A DNA stretch of 64,000 nt from Oxyruncus cristatus (GCA_013399855.1 VXAY01006780.1:1080134-1144133), one strand, 5' to 3'. Positions 43,703 to 55,083 are shown, counted from the first letter of the stretch. Notes: a model not told the origin generated them from the sequence alone. Made by a program: numbers and translations.

Positions 43703-45633
43703 CACAGAGGTGCCTGAGTGGGGCCCTGGCCCGGGGTGGGAGCAGAGGACACACAAGTCCCTCTGGCAGGAGACCTCTGCGGCTGAATCCGCTCCTTGAG
43801 CGCCCCGTCCCTGGTGTGTTCTCAGAGCAGTGACACCGAGCAGAACATTTGTAACTCTTTACTATGGTGTAGTTATTCCTGGGGGGAGGGATGTGTATAT
43901 TGTGTTCCACTCGGGCACGTAAAACCCTGCTGGAAAGGTATTAGGGTTGCAAAGTCGTGCATTTGGACGTCGGGACGGGGCAGAGACGCCGTGGGGCTGT
44001 TTTTATTTGGTCTGTGTGCTGGTGCATAAAAAGGTGCTGCAGGGAGCTCAGCTGGCAACATGTACTCAGAACTCCAAGTTTTCTGCTGTGTGCAATTTAC
44101 ACAAGGTGCTGGTGGGGAGAGGGACTAAAGCCTCGTTGTAAAAACATTGAATTCCACCATTTGTAACTGTATCAACCCAAGTTTGAGTCTTTAGTGCAGC
44201 CCTGTAGCCACCCTCTGTCCCTGAATGAAGCACAACTGGGAGTGGAGTAGGTTGTTAGAAGGTTTTTGTAGAAACAGCAACGTGCATTCTTAGTAGGGTT
44301 TACAGCTGTTTGTTGAATACATGGAATGTCCAACCTGGATGCTGAGCTGACTTGCAGGAGAACAGAGCCCTCCTGACACAGTTTCCAGAGGTGCTGATCC
44401 CACAGCCAGCTCCTGGGCTTTTGTAGCTTCCTCCATCTTTCCCTTTTATTGTGGTGGATCCCTGTGAGCTGGGCAGTCCTGCTCCTCCATCCATTGCTGG
44501 GCTGGAGAACACTTGGAAGAGCTGGATTCCTTCGGGGATTATCAGACTTGAAAGAATCCGCTGGTCATGCACTAATGTGGATCTTTGCTTTTCCAGAGCA
44601 AATGCAAGCACTGAGCTTGTTCAGCCCGGTGCTGGGAGGCTGCTGGCACTGCAAGGAAAATCAGAACTGATGAGGGTGGAGGCTTGAATTGGACTGTGCT
44701 GGAACCAGTTAAGAGCAGTGAACGGTGTGGGTGGGAAGAACTGTGGCCAGAGGGGTCTGTGCTGCTCAGGACACAGAGCCCTCCTCATGAGCTGGCAATA
44801 GGAAATGTCTGTGTTATCTGCTAGTAACGTGTAAGGCACCCTCCCAGTTTTGTCCCTAAAAGATAAGGGTCTGCTGCTGCTGTATGTGGCTGAAGGGTCA
44901 GAGACGAGGAAGAGAAGGGAAGCTCCTGAAGCCGCTGCCAGGCTGTCAGCCCAGGTACCATCATGATTCCCACTCAAAATTTACTCCCATCCATTTATTA
45001 AAGCTCAACACTTTGAAAGAAGAGAGGGTGGCATCAAAAGTTTATCTTGCATCCTTTAGGTTGCTGGGCACCCCAAGCTGTATCTCTGGTCACAGTGTGA
45101 CACACTGAGCAGACCCCTCTGCCAAAGGGCTGCTTCCTTTGTATTGATTGGAGCTATTACAGGATTTTCTTAAAAGGAAGTAATTCTGTCTGTTGTGTTC
45201 ACCCTCCGTGAGATTCTGAGATGTCCCTGCCCCTGGAGCATCCCAGCAGGATCACAGCTGAGTAGGTGTTCCTGCTTGGAATAGTTATTCCATTGCAAAG
45301 TTAATTAAATCAACGCACATCAACATAACTCCAGCACGTTCCCGGCTGAGCGCTCGACTTTGCAACTTTAACATCCCTTTTCCCTTGGGTTCTTACGTGA
45401 TATTTATGTTGTTCCCATAGGTGTGTTTCTTTTCCAACTTAGTCTCTAGGATTGCGTTTTGTAAAGGCTCCTCACGAACGGGGACCCGCAGCTTTCAAAC
45501 CAAATTCTGTGTCCAACACTAACACTTTGTTTACGGGGCGTGTGGACGTGTGTGTGTGCGCGTGTGGGTTTTTTATTTCTTCATTCCTAAGCCCTACTCA
45601 TACATCTTGGAAATAGTCCGTGGGTCTTATTAA

Positions 45634-45639
45634 AATAAA
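45634..45639 (+). terminator. WLS: poly(A) signal AATAAA, proximal
   Basis: First canonical hexamer in the late WLS 3' UTR, followed by a T-rich segment (GCTTTTTTTGTTTAGG) that could be its downstream element. Confidence 0.6.
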
Positions 45640-45722
45640 TATATGCTTTTTTTGTTTAGGTTGAGTTCAGTTTTTACAGAATGCTTTAAGCAACCTGGAA
45701 AACCTGTAGTTTTGTTAATTTA

Positions 45723-45728
45723 AATAAA
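45723..45728 (+). terminator. WLS: poly(A) signal AATAAA, distal
   Basis: Second canonical hexamer, 89 bases after the first, with a GT-rich element close downstream. Confidence 0.6.
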
Positions 45729-45772
45729 ATATACGATATTGTGGATTTGTCGTTGGCCACGGGAATTTGTTG

Positions 45773-45838
45773 TTGGAATTTCTCCCTAATCTCACCCTGC
45801 CCTCTGTCAGTGTGAACCCTTTCCCCCTTCTTGCTCTG
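45773..45838 (-). mobile_element. CR1 remnant joined to an opposite CR1
   Basis: GGAATTTCTCCCTAATCTCA then CCCTGCCCTCTGTCAGTGTG is reversed family A sequence. At about 45840 it passes without spacer into a + oriented family B copy. Confidence 0.8.
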
Positions 45839-46163
45839 TCCAACTCCCTGACAGGAGGGTGGAGCCAGGTGGGTGTCAGGCTCTGCTCCCAGGGAACAAG
45901 GGACAGGACAAGAGGAAACAGCCTGAAGTTGCACCAGGGGAGGTTCAGGTTGGATATCAAGGAAAAATTCTTCAGGTAAGGGTTGTCCAGTCCACAGGCT
46001 ACCCAGGACAGTGGCTGAGTTCCCACCCCTGGAGGTATTTAAAAGCCATGTGGATGTGGCACTTGGGGACATGGGTTAGTGGTGGCCTTGGCAGTGCTGA
46101 GGAACGGTTGGACTAGATGGGCTCAGAGAGATTTCCCAACCTAAACAATTCTGTGATTCTGTG
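45839..46163 (+). mobile_element. CR1 LINE 3' fragment (family B)
   Basis: CAACTCCCTGACAGGAGGGT through GATGTGGCACTTGGGGACAT to AACAATTCTGTGATTCTGTG. The 3' end is complete. Confidence 0.94.
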
Positions 46164-46892
46164 ACTTGTGCTTAAGGAGTAGTGGAAAATTTTATGAAAA
46201 TATATTAAGTTCAGTATCAGGAGCCTGTAGTCCCCTTGCATGAAGGGCTGCCCTGATAAATCAGACCTGAGAGAGGATCCGAGAGCTGAGCTTTAGGCAG
46301 CGCCCGTGGCTCTATTCCTTCTGCAGCTCCAGCTATCCTGGCACGGCGAGGAACTTGGGCTGCTCCCAGGCAGACCGGAGGCAGTGTAGCACTGTGGGAC
46401 CTAATGAACGGCAACAACGAAAATTAACGAATTCCCAATGACCGTAGAACGGCCGCCCACTCCCACACGCTCCTCTGCCGGCTGTCGCTGTCCGGGCGCG
46501 TCCTGCCCGGGCAGAGCTCTGCTGCCACCTGCTGCCACCAGAACCTGCTCCCGCTGGACTGAACACAAACCATCGATCCCTCATCTCTAAAATGTGGGAA
46601 ACTGGATGATCTGTAGAAGCTCCCATTGCCTGCGAGGTGCTGCTGGGGGTCTGGGAGCTTTGTCTGTCTGTGCTGCTGTGCAGGGATACACTGAGAACTG
46701 GCAGGAATGGGAAAAGCCACCTGAGAGTAGCTTTAAAGGCTGGCTGGGGTGGCTGTGAGCAGCCAACATTAGCAAAGGGAAAATGGGTTGTGGAAGACTT
46801 TTCTGGGTGAGCTGGGGACCACAATTTCTGAAGTCAGAAAAGGGTCTTTGGTTGCAACAGTTCATTTTCCTTACTGGATTGTTTTCTGAAGG

Positions 46893-46957
46893 GTAGGAGC
46901 TGAATTCAATGATCCATATGGGTCTCTTCCAACTCAGGAGTTTCCATGATTCTCTGT
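46893..46957 (+). mobile_element. short CR1 terminal remnant
   Basis: AGGAGCTGAATTCAATGATC then CTTCCAACTCAGGAGTTTCC and ATGATTCTC; the last 65 bases of a CR1 of the third end type. Confidence 0.75.
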
Positions 46958-49310
46958 TTCCTTAGAAATCTGGGACTGGGGTATCCTCATGGGAGGCACT
47001 AAGGGAACTGGGCTTGGACCCCAATGCCCATCCCCCTGAAAGGGAGGGAGCATTAGAGCCTGGAAATGCTCAGGAAGTGTGATGTGAGCGACTGAACGTT
47101 CTGTGGCTGTGTATCATGGTGTGCCTGCTGGATGGAACCAGCCCATGTGTCCCAGCTCAAAAATTAGGAGACAACTTGTGACTGGGTGAGATCCCAGCAG
47201 GGATCCGAGATGGTGCCCAGGTCTGATGGTGCTGTTGGCACTGGATGAGGAGAGGGAGGTGCTGACATTTCCTTTTGTCCTCTTTAAAGCTGCTCTCAGC
47301 AGCCTGCAGACAACCAGAACGTTGTGGGACACTGAAACATGTTCCCTTTCCAACCCCAAATTCAGTAGCCCAAGGCTATTTTCTGGATTTTCGTATGATG
47401 GAAATAAATGTTTGGTGGCATTGCTGGGGACAGAAGGGCAGGAGATGAGCTCTGGTTCCTGTTGTAATGACTGTCACTCCTGCCCTCAACGATGGCACAG
47501 TCAGTGCATTTTTTTGAGGGGTAAAATAAGCACTAAGCAGCGACAGGTTTATTTTTGGAAGGTTTTGCTCTGTGGTGGGCACACAGACATGTCACGGGTC
47601 TGCTTCCCACTTAGCACCTGACACCGCACTGCACAAGAGCCGGTGGTTCTTGGGAGTTTTTCCCTCCTCTATTATAGGAAATCAATCTGAGCTTCAGGCT
47701 TTAGGTGTAGAGGTTTAAATAAAATATGAGCTCTCCTCACAGTTATGATTGTTGGCACCTTGTGCCTCTCCATCTCTGAAGTGTAAGTCTGGCAGGGGCA
47801 GAAGCTCAGCTGGCTCTGGCTGTCCATGCTGGTCTCTCCTCCCTGCCCTGCCAAGCACTGGGATCTCGGAGCCCTGCTCCCCATGGCAGGCTGCAGGTTG
47901 GGTGTTTGTTTCTGGCTCAGCTGAACTGATGTGTCGTGGCTCCGTGCAATGAATTCCTTTCTGAGATGGTTTAAATATTGTCCCATCCTTCGGCTGTTTC
48001 ATTATTTCACACCAAGAGAAGTTTATATCCATTATAGTAGGTGGAATTTGTGTTTTCTTCTATTTTTCCATCTTCATTTTGTTGTGCCTAAAGCCCTCCA
48101 GAGTTTCCAGAGTAAGGGCACTCTTCCAAATACAGCCCTCCCTCGTGAGATGGATGTGATGGCTCACAAATAGCTAAGCCACTCTGGTACATTTCCTAAT
48201 GAATATTGTACAGGCTGGATTGCACTCCCAAGTCTCGGCATTTCTGGGAAGAGACATCCCATCCAGTAAGCGATATGTACCACTGACACACAGCCTCTGG
48301 TTTAATAATAATTTATGTAATTCCAGAGGAAAATCCTTTTTCTGCCTTTACTTGCTGCCTCATACCTCGCCACAGGAACTGGTGACATTCAAAGCAATAT
48401 TAAGGAGGTGGATGGAGTGGCTGTGAAGATCCAGCTCCATCTCCCACACGGAAAGGAAATCCTCCAGAGGAAAAGCAGTGGAAATGAGCAGTGAAGACAG
48501 AGCAGGATGGGTGCCCATCCCTGAGTCTCCCTGCTGTACCCCTGGTCACTTGGATACCTCCTTGCCAAACCCTGGGAGCTTTGGGAGCTGTTGGTGCTGT
48601 GCTGTGCTGTGCGTCATTTCCTCAGGGAAATTACGCAATCTCTGCAAGTCCCACCGGAGAGAACAGAACAGAAACAATCCCTGGCAAAGTCCCCACAGAA
48701 GAGGGATCTGGTTATTGTCACCCATCCCTCCTCTGTCCCCAGTGCTGTCCGGCACCTCACAACTCTGGGAATTCCCCAGACAGTTTTCCAGGGCAGCAGC
48801 AGGAGCAGGCCTCAATCCCTGCTCCCTCTATGCTTTGCTTCCCTGCGGGGCTCTCCCAGACAGCTGATTTCCATTTACCATTTCCCTTCGGAATTTCTCT
48901 GGCTGTTGTCAGCTCCATCCCAAGCAAATCCTGACCAACAGTGGGACACTGAGCCAGCACCTCACGGCTGTGTCCCTCCCAAGACAGAGATACTGTGTAG
49001 GACATGGCTCTCTCCATCCCTTCTTCAAGGAAGCTGGAATCCTTCTTTTACCCCTGCTAAGTTGACTCACAGCTTCTTTCCTGCTGTTCTGACTAGAAGA
49101 GAGTCACGAATCCTTCCCTGAACACAGAAGCCTCTTGGCTTTTCACGTCACCTTACTTATCCAACAATTACCTCTTAGAAAGAGGTATTATTTAAATACC
49201 TCTTAGAGACAAGTATTGGAAATCTTGGAAAATATGTGAAAATAGGTAACTGCCTTTGAGCAGAGAGTGAATTAGCTAGTCATTCCTAGTTAGGATTTCA
49301 CTGTGTCTAA

Positions 49311-49378
49311 TAAATACCCCATAAACACCAAAAATGATGGTTTATAAATACCTCATAAACACCAGAAATGATGGTTTG
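49311..49378. repeat. 34-bp tandem duplication
   Basis: Two adjacent 34-base units beginning TAAATACC and containing TGATGGTTT (49311-49344 and 49345-49378), differing at three positions. Confidence 0.92.
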
Positions 49379-50449
49379 TAAATCAGCTCTGAAAATCCCC
49401 ATTAATGATGGGATTCAGGCAAAGAGAATGATTTGCAGGTTATGAGCCTTGCCACAAAGAATTCATTCCGCCTGGAGAGACAGGAACAGTAAAGGTATGA
49501 CATAATGGTTAGACAAAAATATCCACAGCAGTATGAAGTAGGTCTAAAGAGACACTTTTTCTTGGTCTGGGGTAGGAGGGAAGCATTACAAGGCTGGTAG
49601 AAGTAGATTTAAAAAAGGTGGGAGAACACCACAGTCTGTGATGCAGCAAGGATTGGAGAAATAAGACATGATAACCTGGAAAACCACAAATGTTTTGGGA
49701 AGAATGAGCTTTGGGAAAGACTGAGAAGTGTTTCCTCCACAAGTGCGTTGACTAGAGGCAGAAAATTCCTTAACTCAGAGACAGAAACACAAATGGGAAT
49801 GATAATGTCTGCAAAAATTGGTTTCATTGCCTGGTATGCAACAAGCCAATAATGACACACGAGAAGAGACACTGATCATTTATTTCAGAGTTGGGTGCCC
49901 AGTGTAATTCAACAATTCCAGCACTCCAACTATCAAAACTCTTTACTACTTATACATTTTAGGTGAGTGGGTTTCTTGGGTCAGTGGTCACAATCTCCCC
50001 CTGCCAGAATCACCTTTTACCCCTTCAGAGCTGATTTCAGCACAATTGCTGAGTTGGCTTTATTAGTTTCTTCTTGGGAGTTCTGCCAAATGTCATTGTG
50101 GCCTGTAAATTCTGCATTCTTTGTGTCCACTATCAGTGGAAATCCTTCTTCCCAAGCCTTTTTAACCTCAACCCAAGGTCTGAGATCACCAGAACACGTA
50201 GAGCCCTAAACCTTAACAAAGCAATTCTACCCGCAAGTAATTTGTTTTTCTAACACCTGGACATCGCTTAGAGCTTGTTAATTGCTGGTCCATGGATGAA
50301 ATCTCCGTTCTTGTTGATTAGGCTTGAAAGTATACAAAGACTAAACAACAGAGAACATCAATTCCTAAGAAAATTTTACACACTGCACGTTTTGCAGTAT
50401 GACCAGGCTGTGAGAAACCCACATACTGCCCCAACCCAGCACAATTCAT

Positions 50450-50765
50450 GACATGCGTTAGTTTTCGAGCGCCCTCCACAGGCGCCGGCGGCCATTTTGG
50501 GGCGGAAGGGGGGGCGGCGCCCGGGCGGGAACGGGCCGAGAGGGCGAGTCGAGCCCATGGCGAGGCCTCGTGGGCAGGAAGGGGTCGTGAGGGAGAGCTG
50601 AGCCCATGACAGCGGCTGTGGCTGAGCGGGGCGAGGAGGAGCCGGGGGTGGTTCTCAGCCCACCGCCGCCTTCTCCTGTCAGGCACCGGGTTGTGCGTGC
50701 TCCGCTCTGCCCGCAGAGGGGGGGGTGCGGAGCGGCGGCGTTTGGGGAAATTCCTAATACACCAA
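50450..50765 (+). promoter_or_regulatory. DIRAS3: CpG island upstream of DIRAS3
   Basis: Abrupt rise in GC and CpG, with GGCGGCCATTTTGGGGCGG near 50484 (the reverse strand carries AAAATGGCCGCC, close to a YY1 site). Located 1.0-1.3 kb upstream of the DIRAS3 ATG. Could drive DIRAS3, an antisense transcript, or both. Confidence 0.55.
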
Positions 50766-50838
50766 GCGACACGCGACTCGTGATTGTGACACACAACGAC
50801 TCTATTTTGTCCGTCAGTGTGAGGGAGACAAACGAAGT

Positions 50839-50880
50839 CATGGAATCACAGAATATCCCGAGTTGGAAGGGACCCACGCG
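50839..50880 (-). mobile_element. CR1 terminal remnant
   Basis: GTCATGGAATCACAGAATAT then CCCGAGTTGGAAGGGACCCA: a reversed CR1 end inserted between the CpG island and DIRAS3. Confidence 0.8.
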
Positions 50881-51212
50881 GACATGGAGTGGACCTTCGT
50901 GGCCATGGCCCCAGGGCTCGGTGATTTCCCCGGGGAGGGCTGAGGAGCCCTCTCAGGGCATCCCTGTCCTGCTTAATGACAGCGGGGGCGGAAAGCTGAG
51001 CTGTATTTAGTGTTTTTAAACACAATCAGACTTAAGCAGGGAGATCCTTAGGGTGGCTTAAAGCCGGCAGAGCTTATTAGTGGTTGGGCGTCTGCAGCGA
51101 AGGGGGCTGAGGAAACGCGCCTTTGTGCGTGGAGTGAGTGGGATGGAGCAGCAGAACTCGGCTCCAGCGGCTGTAACTCAGGTGGTTGTGCTGGTTATTT
51201 ATTTATTTTCAT

Positions 51213-51236
51213 GGGGGGGGGGGGGGGGGGGGGGGG
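51213..51236. repeat. 24-base G homopolymer
   Basis: Uninterrupted run of 24 G following ATTTATTTATTTTCAT. It can form G-quadruplexes and is prone to length error in assemblies. It lies between the upstream CpG island and the DIRAS3 coding exon. Confidence 0.95.
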
Positions 51237-51239
51237 AAG

Positions 51240-51446
51240 GGAGGGAAAGGCAGGATATATGGAGGCACGGAGCCTCCCTCCCTCCCGCGGCGGCGGAGCT
51301 CTGTGTAGGGGGGCACCGCTTCTCTGGGGCTGGAACACACCTTCCCGGGCCGGGAACACACCTTCCCGGGGCTGGAGTACATCTTCCCCGCGGCTGGCAG
51401 GCGATTCCAGTCACGTTTCGCTGCTCGGTGGAGCTGATGGCTACAG
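51240..51446 (+). other. DIRAS3: possible DIRAS3 non-coding first exon
   Basis: GC-rich segment ending at CTACAG|GTGAAT (51446/51447), a usable donor that could splice over 221 bases to the strong acceptor at 51667. DIRAS genes generally have a non-coding first exon and a single coding exon. The start coordinate is nominal; another donor at 51134 is an alternative. Confidence 0.3.
51326..51388. repeat. three 21-bp tandem units
   Basis: Units 51326-51346, 51347-51367 and 51368-51388 share GGGCTGGAACACACCTTCCC with a few changes, in the GC-rich sequence that may form the DIRAS3 5' UTR. Confidence 0.9.
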
Positions 51447-51599
51447 GTGAATTCGTTTTCGCTTTCATGCGATGTACGGCTGGGGGAGACGGAGGCATAG
51501 TGGCTTATTTCAAGGAAAAAGGATGGGAGGGGAGTCACTTATTAATTGCTTATTTCAATAACGTACCGTAACATTACCGGGCTGGAATGAACGATTCAT

Positions 51600-51667
51600 T
51601 TTTCTTTGTCTCTCCCCCTTTTTCCCCTCCCTCTCCCCCTTTCCCCCCTCCCTCTCCCTCTCCACAG
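51600..51667 (+). promoter_or_regulatory. DIRAS3: strong 3' splice acceptor before DIRAS3
   Basis: An almost pure C/T tract of some 60 bases ends in CTCTCCACAG at 51667. The following exon begins at 51668, 85 bases before the ATG. Confidence 0.75.
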
Positions 51668-51752
51668 CCCACCTCTGCGTAGGGCTGTGTAAACTTGGAG
51701 GAACTCGGGTATTTTCGGAGCAGACCTTCACTCGCATCGCTGCGCAGCCAAG

Positions 51753-52349
51753 ATGCCCGAGCAGAGCAATGATTACAGGGTGGTGGTGTTTGGAGCAGCT
51801 GGGGTTGGCAAAAGCTCCTTGGTCCTGCGTTTTGTAAGGGGGACTTTCCGGGAAACCTATGTCCCCACCATCGAGGACACGTACCGGCAGGTGATCAGCT
51901 GTGACAAGAGCATCTGCACCCTTCAGATCACGGACACCACGGGCAGCCACCAGTTCCCTGCCATGCAGCGGCTCTCTATATCCAAAGGGCATGCCTTCAT
52001 CTTGGTGTACTCCGTCACCAATAGGCAATCTATGGAAGATCTTCATCCCATCTTCGACCAGATATGTCAGATTAAAGGGGACATCCAAAAAATCCCCATA
52101 ATGTTGGTGGGTAACAAAAGTGATGACACGCAGAGGGAGCTGGATGCCAGCGAGGGGCAAGCTCTGGCCAGCAAGTGGAAGTGTGCTTTCATGGAGACGT
52201 CAGCCAAAATGAACTACAACGTGCAGGAGCTCTTCCAGGAGCTCCTGAATCTGGAGCAGAGGAGAACTATCAGTCTCCAGGTGGACGGAAAGAAATCCAA
52301 GCAGCACAAAAAGAAAGATAAACTGCAAGGCAAGTGCTCTGTTATGTGA
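51753..52349 (+). CDS. DIRAS3: DIRAS3, Ras-like small GTPase
   Basis: 198-residue DIRAS-family GTPase in one coding exon. G1 is GAAGVGKS (14-21), switch I contains PTIED (38-42), G3 is DTTGS (61-65), G4 is NKSD (121-124) and G5 is ETSAK (148-152). A lysine-rich tail (180-194) leads to the C-terminal CAAX box CSVM, so farnesylation and membrane anchoring are expected. Three states match human DIRAS3 rather than DIRAS1/2: Ala16 at the Ras Gly12 position, NKSDDT after G4, and NVQELF. Its place just downstream of WLS on the same strand is the human arrangement. Unlike human DIRAS3 it starts [10 protein letters not shown], as DIRAS1/2 do, without the long N-terminal extension; an in-frame TAA at 51690-51692 fixes the start. 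Ser65 at the Ras Gln61 position is shared with DIRAS1/2 and predicts slow GTP hydrolysis. Confidence 0.94.
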   Translation: MPEQSNDYRVVVFGAAGVGKSSLVLRFVRGTFRETYVPTIEDTYRQVISCDKSICTLQITDTTGSHQFPAMQRLSISKGHAFILVYSVTNRQSMEDLHPIFDQICQIKGDIQKIPIMLVGNKSDDTQRELDASEGQALASKWKCAFMETSAKMNYNVQELFQELLNLEQRRTISLQVDGKKSKQHKKKDKLQGKCSVM

Positions 52350-52555
52350 TTGCCTTTGGCTCTACTCACTGCACGGTGTAGTCGGATTCCCATGGAAAAC
52401 ACACTTCTGCCGGATGTTTTGGAGGAATCCATGCCTTACAGGGCTGTTGCTTTTCTCTAAAACCCCGATTGGATTATTTTATGTGTTGGTTTTAAAGAGG
52501 ATGCCTTCTGCATGTTTATTTTTTTAAACCAATAAATGTTCCATGTTAACAATTA
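52350..52555 (+). other. DIRAS3: DIRAS3 3' UTR (inferred)
   Basis: Short AT-rich 3' UTR ending about 20 bases after AATAAA at 52531-52536. The end point is inferred from the hexamer. Confidence 0.65.
52531..52536 (+). terminator. DIRAS3: poly(A) signal AATAAA
   Basis: Canonical hexamer 182 bases after the DIRAS3 stop codon, in the context TTTTTAAACCAATAAATG. Confidence 0.75.
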
Positions 52556-53487
52556 CCTCTGACTATAAGTTTTTAATGCAAGAAGTTTTACAGAGGAGAA
52601 AAATGTCTGTCAGAACAAACATCTCTATTCCTGTGAGTACATGCCAGTTTTTAAGTATCTCCAGCCTCTTAGCTTGAAGGAAATGATCTTTAATGTGTAG
52701 ACTTCAAAACTTGTTTTCAGCAATCTGTTGACCAGAGAAAATCTCTAGCACAGTGAGGCATCTGCACTAAAAATGAACATTTATGTGGCTCTGGCTGCTT
52801 AAATTTTTGACTGACAGACCAAAGCTGCAGTTTTTCCATGGTAGAAATTAAGTTTTCCCATGTGCTGTGCAATTCCTGAGACTCTGCAGTTCTGGGAGTT
52901 ACAGCTTTACCAGGTTATAATCAGGCTGTTTGCCTTTTCTGTCCTACTATACTCTGACTTCCCCCGTTCACTGAGGCAGGACATTCCACGTGCTCTGCTT
53001 CCAAATCCAGCGGTGATTCTTGGTGTCCTTAAGCAAGAGCTGCCTCCCTGATGAAAGTAATTGTGGTTGTAAATACGAGACTGATGGCTGGGCAAGGATA
53101 GGGAACTGCCAAGATAATCGTCATTTGTTTTCAGTCTGAGGCTCCTTTTATAGTCTTCCTGGGAATCTTAGATACTTGTTTACCCGTCTTTATTCCATCA
53201 AAGGTTTAGGTGAGACTTGAGACAAGTCAGTTCGGTTAGCACTGTCTGGGGAAGAAACACCTACACCTGGAAGGTGCATGTTTTCCAGGAAACTTTTAGC
53301 AGACACTGTCCACAAATGAAAGGATTGGAGGCATGGGCTTAGTCTGTCTCTTATCTCACTCCCCCAGTCTGGTTCTTTTGGCTGTTGTTAAAAAGAGCTG
53401 AGCTTGATAAGTCTCATCTGCAGTGCATGGTTGAGAGTTCAAGAAAATAAATGCAGGTGTTCGCTATCAGGCTCTGCCGTGGATCTT

Positions 53488-53685
53488 ACTCCGTCCTGGA
53501 ACGGGCTGTCCAGCCCGGGCACAGCTGCCCACAGCTGGAGTCCCCATCCCTGGTGGGATTTAAAAGCCGTGTGGATGTGGCACTTGGGGACAGGGGTCAG
53601 TGGTGGCCCTGGCAGTGTTGAGGGAAAGCTTGGACTCAGTGGTCTAAGAGGGCTTCTCCAACCTAAGCCATTCCATGATTCTGTC
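53488..53685 (+). mobile_element. CR1 LINE 3' fragment (family B)
   Basis: GGAACGGGCTGTCCAGCCCG through GTGTGGATGTGGCACTTGGG to AAGCCATTCCATGATTCTG, 900 bp downstream of DIRAS3. Confidence 0.92.
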
Positions 53686-53941
53686 TCCTGCTTTGGGTGC
53701 ATATTAGCCCTGCTTTGGTTGTGTAGTAGCCTGAGAAGACTAAGACCTCAGCGTTGCTATGTAAATTTCATTTTTACACAACAACAAGAGTCTTGATGCG
53801 AGAGACCGAGGAGAGAGGAATTGCCACTTTTTATAGCACTTTTCTAGTTAAGTGATTTTATTATTGAAGATGAACAGAGTTTGGAACAGAAGGTGCTGGA
53901 GAGTGCACAGAGGGGTTTCAGACCCTTAGTTTCAAAGCCTT

Positions 53942-54271
53942 CATGTCTAATATGAAGGCTGCAAGAAAGATGGGGAGAGACTTTTTGCAAGGGCCTGGAG
54001 TGCCAGGACAAGGGGGAATGGCTTCCCACTGCCAGGGGGCAGGGTTACATGGGATATTGGGAAGAAATTCTTCCCTGTGAGGATGGTGAGGCCCTGGCGC
54101 AGGTTGCCCAGAGAAGCTGTGGCTGCCCTGTCCCTGGCAGTGTCCAAGGCCAGGTTGGATGGAGCTTGGAGCAATGTGGGATAGTGGAAGGTGTCCCTGC
54201 CCATGACAGGGTGTGGAACTGGATGGGCTTTAAGGTCGCTCCCAACCATGGAGGGATTCTGTGATTCTATT
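53942..54271 (+). mobile_element. long CR1 3' fragment (family A)
   Basis: Includes GAGTGCCAGGACAAGGGGGA, ATGGGATATTGGGAAGAAAT and a complete terminus GATTCTGTGATTCTAT. About 330 bp and relatively well preserved. Confidence 0.94.
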
Positions 54272-55083
54272 AATCACTGATGTGTTTCAGTGTAAGGTGC
54301 TGGAGAAGGGCCTTTTCTCCCAGCTGTCATTTGTTCCTGTTGCAGACTGATGCACATGAAGCCATGAAGTTTGTATCCATGTGAGTATATCACATACTTG
54401 AACAACTCTTAAAATTGGTGGTGGTGCCTGGTACTCTAATCTCCTATGTCTTCCTGAGCTGCTTTTCCAGTCTCCTCAGGCTGTCCCTACACACACACAG
54501 GATAAGTTGGCCCTGTGTGTGCTCAGGGAGTTTGGTCATTGTTCCAGCTGGAGGCCTCACACCGTTTGAGTTAGCACAAAATCTTATTCATTGTGATTTC
54601 AGAAAGCCAGGGAAGTTCAGCAGGAGGTTTTGGAGCCGGCAGAAGGTTGTGCTCACTTGCCAATATCAGCACAAAGGCTCTGCTCCTGATTTTCCTTATT
54701 GGAGAAGGCACCCCACAAACTCCCAATGCAGGACCTGTCGTTCTGACAAAGTTATGCAAAGCTCCTTGTGAGTCGTTTGGTTATTATTACAAAGACTATT
54801 TCAGTTCCATTGCAGCTTTCAAAACCCCTCAAAGACATTTTCTGTCTAAGCCTTTTTAAAATGTCAGGAGGCCTAATAATGTCTCTACAACTCCCACTGC
54901 CTTCGTGGAGATGCCTGTGCAAAGGATCTGCAATTACTCACCCAGCCAGGATGTTCTGGAATGTGTCATTATCGCTGTGGTATTCCCTGTGTGGGGTGTG
55001 GAGATCTCTGAGGGCTGGGATCTGTCAGAGCAGAGGGACAATTCATGGGAACAAAACAGGCTCAGTCCCACCTGCACCTGGGA

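Larger units (their letters stand above)
43703..45745 (+). other. WLS: WLS 3' UTR (inferred extent)
   Basis: About 2 kb of non-coding sequence after the stop, free of recognisable transposons. Two AATAAA hexamers at 45634-45639 and 45723-45728 are near its end; the second is followed by a GT-rich stretch (TTGTGGATTTGTCG) fitting a downstream element. CR1 sequence begins just after. The end point is inferred. Confidence 0.7.
46164..50450. other. intergenic WLS-DIRAS3
   Basis: About 4.3 kb of unique DNA with one small CR1 remnant (46893-46957) and a 34-bp duplication (49311-49378). Frames of 130-176 codons near 46333-46865 and 48478-49121 overlap on both strands and show no family resemblance. 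No RNA gene was recognised. Confidence 0.6.

Noticed and set aside
51555..52160. 201-codon minus-strand open frame
   Set aside because: It is the exact reverse of the DIRAS3 coding exon and has no independent support.
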